NCBI GenBank assembly: GCA_024511395.1
Contig: JANELJ010000175.1
Coordinates: 1 to 5,036, forward strand
Reading direction: 5' to 3'
DNA: 5,036 nucleotides
Origin: Gammaproteobacteria bacterium
GTDB taxonomy: Bacteria > Pseudomonadota > Gammaproteobacteria > GRL18
The position numbers were made by a program, and so were the translations under genes. Shown here one piece after another: positions 1-5,036 of the stretch; the first letter of the stretch is position 1, and each line of letters begins with the position of its first letter. A model generated the notes under the pieces. The model had not been told where the DNA came from. It worked only from the letters and a program-made list of their open reading frames with translations, and made no database searches.

Positions 1-125
1 GGTTCTCTGATTGCCTATTGTCATAAAAAAGACAAGCCGACAATCAGAATAGATGAGAGTGATATGAAAACTCTCTGTATTTAGGTAAATGACTGGGTTC
101 TTATCCAGATCTCAGGTTAACCTAG

Positions 126-473
126 CTTCATCATGATATATCCAGACCGCTTCCTGATGACATTACTCAGGCCGATATCTGGATTGATCGTGCCGTCCTT
201 CATTTTCTACTAGAAGAGACAGATATTCAGGGCTACTTTGCCAACCTGCACTCTGCAATAACACAGGGCGGATATGTATTATTAGCAGAATTTTCAACGA
301 AGGGCGCCTCCAAATGCGCAGGTCTTGAACTTCATCGTTATTCCATCAAAGAAATAACAGAACGTATGGGTAGCGGGTTTAAACTCATTAAGCATGAGGA
401 TTATACCTTCATCAATCCATTAGGCGATCCCCGGCCCTATATTTATGCCCTGTTTAAAAAACGAAATGATTAA
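126..473 (+). pseudogene. Class I SAM-dependent methyltransferase, C-terminal remnant
   Basis: An open frame of 115 codons ends at TAA 471-473 and is closed upstream by TAG at 123-125. It has no ATG, GTG or TTG able to give a useful start. The translation matches the second half of a small class I methyltransferase family. It begins LHHDISRPLP, then has DIWIDRAVLHFL (the acidic/DRAV-HFL block after strand 4), GGYVLLAEFS (strand 5), KCAGLELHRYS, and ends near PRPYIYALFKK. The glycine-rich SAM-binding motif I and the acidic residue after strand 2, which belong in the missing N-terminus, are not found in any frame of positions 1-125. The family normally needs about 200 residues, so this cannot be an active enzyme. 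The frame-2 codons just upstream (about 98-121) read FLSRSQVN. The TAG at 123 sits where a Trp would give a natural VNWLHHDI, so a frameshift plus a nonsense change may lie at about 122-125; this is inference. The substrate is unknown. Confidence 0.5.
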
Positions 474-521
474 CCTGCCTATTAAATTAACTCATAACTA
501 ATATTGACAAACAGCATATTG

Positions 522-562
522 CCCCTGTTTCAGGGGAAAACATCTACTTACAGGCGGAAAAC
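522..562. repeat. Palindrome and near-direct repeats in the metH leader
   Basis: CCCCTG-TTT-CAGGGG (522-536) is a perfect 6-bp inverted repeat with a 3-base spacer. Its right half opens a near-direct repeat: CAGGGGAAAAC (531-541) recurs as CAGGCGGAAAAC (551-562), differing by one extra base and offset by 20 bases, about two helical turns. The second copy ends just before the proposed -10 element of metH, so the pair is well placed to be an operator. The palindrome has no T-tract on either strand and is unlikely to be a terminator. No known regulator is assigned. It does not fit the MetJ met box or the MetR TGAA-N5-TTCA consensus. Confidence 0.4.
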
Positions 563-571
563 TGTTAAAAT
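563..571 (+). promoter_or_regulatory. Probable extended -10 promoter of metH
   Basis: TGTTAAAAT fits the extended -10 pattern TGnTATAAT, with five of six bases of the hexamer matching (TAAAAT, 566-571). No good -35 hexamer lies 16-18 bases upstream, which an extended -10 can tolerate. Transcription would start near 578, giving a leader of about 25 bases before the ATG at 604. A perfect TTGACA occurs at 504-509, but no -10 stands 16-18 bases after it. The call rests on sequence match and position only. Confidence 0.4.
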
Positions 572-603
572 ACCGGGCTTTCAAAATCAATACGGTTATA
601 TTA

Positions 604-3600
604 ATGGTTGACACGTCTATCGCCCGCTCCAAACGGTTTTCACCGTTAGAAAAGCAGTTAAAAGAACGCATTCTGTTTCTTGATGGTGCCATGGGTACTA
701 TGATTCAGGGCTTTGGTCTGGATGAAGCCGACTATCGGGGTGAGCGTTTTAAGGACTGGCCCAGTGATCTGAAAGGCAATAACGACCTGCTGTCAATTAC
801 CCAGCCGCAGATCATTAAATCCATCCATAGCCAGTATCTGGAGGCCGGCGCTGATATTATTGAAACCAATACCTTCAGCTCCACTACCATTGCCATGGCC
901 GATTACCAGATGGAGCCGCTGGCCTATGAGCTTAATGAGGCCTCTGCCCGAGTGGCTCGTGAAGCCGCCGATGAAGCAGAACAGCAGGACGGCAAACCTC
1001 GTTATGTCGCCGGAGTTTTAGGCCCCACTAACCGTACTGCCAGCATGTCGCCCGATGTCAATGATCCGGGCTTTCGTAATATCAGTTTTGATGAACTGGT
1101 GGATGCCTACTATGAAGCCACTAAGGGGCTGGTGGACGGCGGCGCGGATATTCTGCTGATTGAAACTATTTTTGACACCCTCAATGCCAAGGCAGCGGTG
1201 TTTGCAGTTAAACAGTATTTTGATGATCATAAAATTGAATACCCTATTATGATCTCCGGTACCATAACCGACAAATCCGGCCGTACCCTGTCCGGTCAGA
1301 CCACCGAGGCTTTTTATAATGCCCTAAATCATGCCGATCCTATTTCCATTGGTCTGAACTGCGCTCTAGGTGCGGATGAACTGCGCACCTATGTGGAAGA
1401 GTTATCCCGTATTGCCACCTACGCCGTATCGGCTCACCCTAATGCCGGACTGCCTAATGAGCTGGGCGACTACGATGAGTCTCCGGAAGTCATGGCTGAA
1501 CAAATTGAAGAATGGGCCGCTTCCGGTTTTTTAAATATTATCGGCGGCTGCTGCGGCACCACCCCGGATACCATTCGTGCCATTAAGGCCGCTGTTGAAC
1601 AACACCCGCCGAGAAAAGCACCTGAAGATGATCACCAGTTACGCCTGTCCGGTCAGGAAGCCTTTAATATTAATGACGACTCCCTGTTTGTTAATGTGGG
1701 TGAACGGACAAATGTCACCGGCTCAGCCAAATTTCTGCGCCTGATTAAGGAAAAAAACTACGAAGAAGCCATTTCAGTTGCTCAGGATCAGATTGAAAAC
1801 GGTGCCCAGATCATCGACATCAATATGGATGAAGCCATGCTGGACGGCAAGGCAGCCATGGTTCGTTTTCTTAACCTGATTGCTGCGGAACCGGAAATTG
1901 CCAAAGTCCCCATTATGGTGGACTCCTCCAAGTGGGAGGTCATTGAAGCCGGTCTGAAATGCATACAGGGCAAGGGTATTGTCAACTCCATCAGCCTTAA
2001 GGAAGGTAAGGAGAAGTTTGTCGAACACGCCCGACTGATCCGCCGTTACGGCGCTGCCGCTATTGTAATGGCCTTTGATGAAGACGGTCAGGCTGATACG
2101 CAGCAACGCAAGGTGGACATCTGCACCCGTTCTTATGAAATCCTCACTCAGGAAGTCGGCTTTCCGCCAGAAGATATTATTTTTGACCCCAATATCTTTG
2201 CCGTAGCCACGGGTATTGAAGAGCATAATAACTACGGCGTGGACTTTATTGAAGCCACCCGGATTATTAAGCAGACTCTGCCCTATGCCAAAGTTTCCGG
2301 CGGAGTGTCCAATGTATCCTTCTCATTTCGTGGTAATAACCCAGTTCGGGAAGCCATTCACGCGGTCTTTTTATACCATGCCATTCAGGCCGGTATGGAT
2401 ATGGGCATTGTTAATGCCGGACAACTGGCCATTTATGATGATATTCCCAAAGAATTAAGGGATCGGGTCGAAGATGTGGTTTTAAACCGCAGCCCCGATG
2501 CCACCGATGCCCTGCTGGAGATTGCTGAAAAATATCGTGGTGAATCGATTGGCGGCGGTAGCAGCGGCCCGGATACCCAGTGGCGTGAATTACCGGTAGC
2601 CAAACGCCTAAGTTATGCCTTGGTCAAAGGTATTACCAGCCATATTGAAGAAGACACTGAAGAAGCCCGGCAGATGTTTGCAGAGCCCATTGAAGTCATT
2701 GAAGGTCCCCTGATGGACGGCATGAATGAAGTGGGCGACCTGTTCGGCAGCGGTAAAATGTTCCTGCCCCAGGTGGTTAAGTCTGCCAGGGTCATGAAAA
2801 AGTCCGTAGCTTACTTGATGCCCTATATTGAAGCCCTGAAAGAAAAGAACCGTCAGGCCAGTGATACTTCGGACATGACCAGCAATGGCAAGATCCTGAT
2901 GGCCACTGTTAAGGGTGATGTCCACGATATTGGTAAAAATATTGTCGGGGTGGTGCTGCAGTGTAATAACTTTGAAGTGATTGATATGGGCGTAATGGTG
3001 CCCACAGCGGATATTTTACAGAAAGCCAAAGACGAAAATGTGGATATTATCGGTCTGTCCGGCCTGATCACACCATCTCTGGATGAAATGGTGCATATTG
3101 CCAAAGAAATGCAGCGCCAGGGCTTTACTACACCCATTATTCTGGGCGGTGCCACCACCTCCAGTATCCATACTGCAGTTAAAATTGCACCGGAATATGA
3201 ACATGCCGTGATCCACGTCAGTGATGCCTCCCGTGCCGTGGGAGTCAGCCAGAGCCTGTTATCCGATACCCTGAAAGACGACTATATTAAAGCGGTAGCC
3301 GATGAATACCAAGCCATTCGTGATGCCCGGGCTAAAAAAGGCACCAAAACCAACCATGTACCCATTGCTCAGGCCCGTGCCAATAAACCTCCCTTTGACT
3401 GGTCTGGTAACTATCAGCCGACTAAACCCACATTTTTTGGTACCCGGGAAATTATCGATTACCCTTTAAGTGAATTAAAAGAGCGCATAGACTGGGGACC
3501 ATTTTTCCAGACCTGGGAGCTCAAGGGACGTTTCCCGGCCATTCTGGATAATGAAACCTATGGTCCGGAAGCCCGCAAGGTCTATCACGATGCCCGGGAA

Positions 3601-4335
3601 ATGCTGGACAGAATTATCAGTGAAAAGTGGCTGCAGGCCAATGCCATTATTGGCTTTTACCCGGCCAATACCGTCAATGACGATGATGTTGAACTTTATA
3701 CCGATGATGAGCGCAAGCAGGTATTAACCACTTTCCACTTCCTGCGTCAGCAGATGAAACAGCCCAAGGGCCGCTACAACCAGTGCCTAGCGGATTTTGT
3801 TGCCCCTAAAGACAGTGGCATTAAAGATAACCTGGGTACCTTTGCCGTCACCACTGGCATTGGTATTGAAAAACATTTACTGGAATTTGAAAAAGAGCAT
3901 GATGATTACCGTTCCATTATGCTTAAATCCCTAGCCGATCGGCTGGCCGAAGCCTTTGCTGAAAAATTGCATGAACTGGTACGTAAACAGTACTGGGGCT
4001 ATGCCGCCGATGAAACTCTGGATAATGAAGCCCTGATCCAAGAAAAATACCAAGGGATCCGCCCTGCACCCGGTTATCCAGCCTGTCCTGATCATACCGA
4101 AAAAGGCATACTCTGGGATTTAATGGATATTAAGGACAAGGTCGGTATTGAACTGACTGAAAGTTATGCCATGATGCCGGCGGCGGCTGTTTCCGGGATG
4201 TATTTTTCTCATCCTGAATCAAAATATTTCGGCACCGGAAAAATCCATAAGGATCAGGTCGAGGATTATGCCCGCCGTAAAGGCATGACCCTGGAACAGG
4301 CCGAACACTGGCTCTCCCCTGTGCTGGGCTATTAG
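604..4335 (+). CDS. metH: Cobalamin-dependent methionine synthase
   Basis: This cytoplasmic enzyme moves a methyl group from 5-methyltetrahydrofolate to homocysteine through cob(I)alamin/methylcobalamin, making methionine and tetrahydrofolate. At 1243 residues it is slightly longer than the E. coli enzyme (1227). Domains in order: homocysteine-binding barrel (about 20-335) with zinc ligands Cys253, Cys316 and Cys317 (LNCALG, GGCCGT); pterin-binding barrel (about 358-625; [18 protein letters not shown]); helical cap (about 660-750); cobalamin-binding fold (about 762-900) with GDVHDIGKN, where His774 is the lower axial cobalt ligand, with Asp772 and Ser825 completing the relay; and the AdoMet reactivation domain (about 925-1243) with Asp963 and [12 protein letters not shown] (Arg1153, Tyr1158). 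All key residues I can place are present and no frame is broken. The start at 604 is the only usable one: the in-frame stop upstream is TGA 505-507, no ATG, GTG or TTG lies between, and the next Met is residue 30 inside LDGAMGTM. There is no clear Shine-Dalgarno sequence. No cobalamin or SAM riboswitch is visible in the short leader. The gene probably stands alone. Confidence 0.98.
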   Translation: MVDTSIARSKRFSPLEKQLKERILFLDGAMGTMIQGFGLDEADYRGERFKDWPSDLKGNNDLLSITQPQIIKSIHSQYLEAGADIIETNTFSSTTIAMADYQMEPLAYELNEASARVAREAADEAEQQDGKPRYVAGVLGPTNRTASMSPDVNDPGFRNISFDELVDAYYEATKGLVDGGADILLIETIFDTLNAKAAVFAVKQYFDDHKIEYPIMISGTITDKSGRTLSGQTTEAFYNALNHADPISIGLNCALGADELRTYVEELSRIATYAVSAHPNAGLPNELGDYDESPEVMAEQIEEWAASGFLNIIGGCCGTTPDTIRAIKAAVEQHPPRKAPEDDHQLRLSGQEAFNINDDSLFVNVGERTNVTGSAKFLRLIKEKNYEEAISVAQDQIENGAQIIDINMDEAMLDGKAAMVRFLNLIAAEPEIAKVPIMVDSSKWEVIEAGLKCIQGKGIVNSISLKEGKEKFVEHARLIRRYGAAAIVMAFDEDGQADTQQRKVDICTRSYEILTQEVGFPPEDIIFDPNIFAVATGIEEHNNYGVDFIEATRIIKQTLPYAKVSGGVSNVSFSFRGNNPVREAIHAVFLYHAIQAGMDMGIVNAGQLAIYDDIPKELRDRVEDVVLNRSPDATDALLEIAEKYRGESIGGGSSGPDTQWRELPVAKRLSYALVKGITSHIEEDTEEARQMFAEPIEVIEGPLMDGMNEVGDLFGSGKMFLPQVVKSARVMKKSVAYLMPYIEALKEKNRQASDTSDMTSNGKILMATVKGDVHDIGKNIVGVVLQCNNFEVIDMGVMVPTADILQKAKDENVDIIGLSGLITPSLDEMVHIAKEMQRQGFTTPIILGGATTSSIHTAVKIAPEYEHAVIHVSDASRAVGVSQSLLSDTLKDDYIKAVADEYQAIRDARAKKGTKTNHVPIAQARANKPPFDWSGNYQPTKPTFFGTREIIDYPLSELKERIDWGPFFQTWELKGRFPAILDNETYGPEARKVYHDAREMLDRIISEKWLQANAIIGFYPANTVNDDDVELYTDDERKQVLTTFHFLRQQMKQPKGRYNQCLADFVAPKDSGIKDNLGTFAVTTGIGIEKHLLEFEKEHDDYRSIMLKSLADRLAEAFAEKLHELVRKQYWGYAADETLDNEALIQEKYQGIRPAPGYPACPDHTEKGILWDLMDIKDKVGIELTESYAMMPAAAVSGMYFSHPESKYFGTGKIHKDQVEDYARRKGMTLEQAEHWLSPVLGY

Positions 4336-4404
4336 CATTACCAGGAACAGTTAATGCCGGATATTTAACCATGTCTGCGCTCGGTGCAGTGTATTAACGC
4401 TCTC

Positions 4405-4409
4405 AGGGA
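4405..4409 (+). promoter_or_regulatory. Shine-Dalgarno site for the DsbA-like remnant
   Basis: AGGGA lies seven bases before the ATG at 4417. It supports that start over the in-frame ATG at 4384, which would add eleven residues (MQCINALREIP) unlike the family's N-terminus and has no comparable upstream purine-rich site. Confidence 0.5.
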
Positions 4410-4416
4410 AATACCA

Positions 4417-4700
4417 ATGAGTACTCTGTATTATATCCATGATCCCATGTGCAGCTGGTGTTATGCCTTTAAACCGGTTTATCAGGTACTGCTAAAGCAA
4501 CTGCCCGATTTTGTGTCCAGCGTCAGCCTGCTGGGCGGACTGGCTCCAGATACTGACCAGCCCATGTCCCTGGAAATGCAGCAGCAGTTAAAAGCCACCT
4601 GGCAGCGAATTGAGCAGCAAGTACTCGGCATCCGCTTTAATTATGACTTCTGAGAGCAGGCTGAACAAACCCGACTGCGCCGGGCTACTTAGTCCGACCT
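4417..4700 (+). pseudogene. DsbA-family thioredoxin-fold protein, truncated and decayed
   Basis: The first 78 codons (4417-4650) encode the N-terminal part of a DsbA-like predicted disulfide isomerase of the CxxC type. It starts MSTLYYIHDPMCSWCYAFKP, with the redox pair Cys12 and Cys15, followed by SLLGGLAPDTDQPM and then a Gln-rich helix (LEMQQQLKATWQRIEQQ). There is no signal peptide, so the intact protein would have been cytoplasmic. Members of this family are usually about 200-215 residues. Here TGA at 4651-4653 follows FNYDF, where relatives have Trp. The same frame continues EQAEQTRLRRAT to TAG 4690-4692, where relatives have Tyr of an RRsTYPaCRA motif. A one-base shift then gives CCG ACC TG, which could be the next Pro-x-Cys codons. 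Recognisable similarity ends near 4700, where the insertion sequence probably begins, so more than half of the protein is missing. A 78-residue product could be made but would lack most of the fold. The family is recognised from memory of its motifs. Confidence 0.8.
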
Positions 4701-4753
4701 GAATAAATCATAGCACATTGATTTACAAGGAAATATTGGCGATTATGGGTGTT

Positions 4754-4800
4754 AAATTTGCAGGTTTTTGGTAAAATAAGCCTTATTACCTTGCAAATTT
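4754..4800 (+). repeat. Long imperfect hairpin upstream of the transposase
   Basis: AAATTTGCA (4754-4762) is perfectly complementary to TGCAAATTT (4792-4800). Inside this, GGTAA (4770-4774) pairs with TTACC (4786-4790), and TAA (4777-4779) pairs with TTA (4783-4785) around a three-base loop. The main irregularities are a GGTTTTT bulge (4763-4769), an unpaired T4791 and an AA bulge. The structure ends ten bases before the transposase ATG, so in a read-through transcript it would reach into the ribosome-binding region. It lacks a following T-tract and is not a standard intrinsic terminator. Confidence 0.6.
4769..4777 (+). promoter_or_regulatory. Candidate extended -10 promoter of the transposase
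   Basis: TGGTAAAAT fits TGnTATAAT with five of six hexamer bases, the same form as the metH candidate. Transcription would start near 4784, inside the hairpin, leaving a leader of about 27 bases. The alternative is TTGATT (4718-4723) with GATTAT (4741-4746) at a 17-base spacing; each hexamer matches consensus at four of six bases. Neither is tested. Confidence 0.3.
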
Positions 4801-4810
4801 CCAGACCAAA

Positions 4811-5036
4811 ATGAAGCCAGAGAAACAGCCAAAAATACCTCAGGAAGACCTGTTCAGGATGCGCCTTGAAAACATGCTGGACATAAACCATGAGTTGATT
4901 AAGTTATCAAAACATATAGACCGGGAAAGTCCTGATAAAGAATGGGGCGCTCTGTTTGTATCCACTAAAGGTGTTCCTGCCATTCGTACCCGTTTGATTG
5001 CAGGATTGCATTACCTGAAACACCTGCATGATTTAT
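4811..5036 (+). CDS. IS5-family-like transposase, N-terminal part (runs off the window)
   Basis: Seventy-five codons are present and the frame is still open at the window end. The start MKPEKQPKIPQEDLFRMRL is followed by INHELIKLSKHID, then a short acidic-aromatic stretch ending in KEWGALFVSTKG, and VPAIRTRLIAGLHYLKHLHDL. This order (a P-x-x-DLFR-x-x-L lead-in, HxLxxLxxxID, a Gly-Pro-type turn, an Arg-rich helix and GLHYLKH) is typical of the N-terminal domain of IS5-type DDE transposases. The catalytic DDE residues lie further on and are not in the window, so activity cannot be judged. ATG 4811 is preferred because it starts just before the conserved region; there is no strong Shine-Dalgarno site. 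The gene reads in the same direction as metH and the DsbA-like remnant, so read-through from them is possible. Confidence 0.8.
   Translation, partial: MKPEKQPKIPQEDLFRMRLENMLDINHELIKLSKHIDRESPDKEWGALFVSTKGVPAIRTRLIAGLHYLKHLHDL

Larger units (their letters stand above)
4701..5036 (+). mobile_element. IS5-family-like insertion sequence, left part only
   Basis: The transposase at 4811 and the loss of similarity to the DsbA-like gene near 4692-4704 place the left end of an insertion sequence around 4700. The exact boundary and terminal inverted repeat cannot be fixed because the right end is outside the window. About 110 bases of noncoding leader precede the transposase and contain a long hairpin and possible promoters. 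TTAG at 4689-4692 fits the YTAR target preferred by some IS5-group elements, but a target duplication cannot be tested here. Confidence 0.65.

Noticed and set aside
1..84. Open frame at the left edge (27 codons ending TAG 82-84), possibly the end of an upstream gene.
   Set aside because: Its translation (GSLIAYCHKK...) matches no family I recognise, and a stretch this short is open by chance; the upstream sequence is missing.
474..603. Cobalamin or SAM riboswitch ahead of metH.
   Set aside because: The leader is only 130 bases, no B12-box-like or SAM-aptamer core is seen, and the likely transcript leader is only about 25 bases.
611..618. ACACGTCT matches the MetJ met box AGACGTCT at seven of eight bases.
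   Set aside because: MetJ needs at least two adjacent boxes; the flanking octamers do not match and the site lies inside metH codons 3-5.
1774..2226. A 150-codon open frame on the minus strand within metH.
   Set aside because: It lies wholly opposite a strongly conserved coding region, has no family resemblance, and is a shadow of metH codon usage.
4375..4389. Stem-loop CTGCGC-TCG-GTGCAG after metH as a terminator.
   Set aside because: The stem is only six pairs with one G-U and is followed by TGTATTAACG, not a T-tract, so it does not meet the pattern of an intrinsic terminator.
4651..4692. Programmed stop read-through or selenocysteine at TGA 4651 in the DsbA-like gene.
   Set aside because: The stop is at an expected Trp and not at the CxxC site, a second in-frame stop follows after twelve codons, and the gene then ends abruptly; decay explains all of this.

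Overview
The window looks like a gammaproteobacterial chromosome segment of roughly balanced base composition. It is dominated by one large intact gene, cobalamin-dependent methionine synthase (metH, 604-4335, + strand). The protein is collinear with the Escherichia coli enzyme as I remember it, through all its domains and catalytic motifs. That resemblance is the main basis for the taxonomic guess. I cannot name a genus.

Layout: Positions 1-125 hold no gene I can support. Positions 126-473 carry the C-terminal part of a class I SAM-dependent methyltransferase with no start codon and no SAM-binding N-terminus, so it is a remnant. Positions 474-603 are the AT-rich metH leader, with a probable extended -10 promoter, a small perfect palindrome and a pair of near-identical direct repeats. 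metH follows. After an 81-base gap with no convincing terminator comes a broken DsbA/thioredoxin-fold gene (4417 to about 4700). It keeps its CxxC motif but is stopped by TGA at codon 79, and family-like sequence continues in frame past that stop. From about 4701 to the window end lies the left part of an IS5-family-like insertion sequence. Its transposase starts at 4811 and runs off the edge. A long imperfect hairpin sits just ahead of the transposase start.

How it fits together: metH appears to be the only intact complete gene here. It converts homocysteine plus 5-methyltetrahydrofolate to methionine plus tetrahydrofolate. Its two neighbours are decaying and the downstream one abuts an insertion sequence, which suggests a genome losing dispensable genes while keeping metH under selection. 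I see no new multi-gene system. The most interesting local structure is the hairpin and promoter arrangement in front of the transposase, which matches the known way some IS elements silence read-through transcripts.
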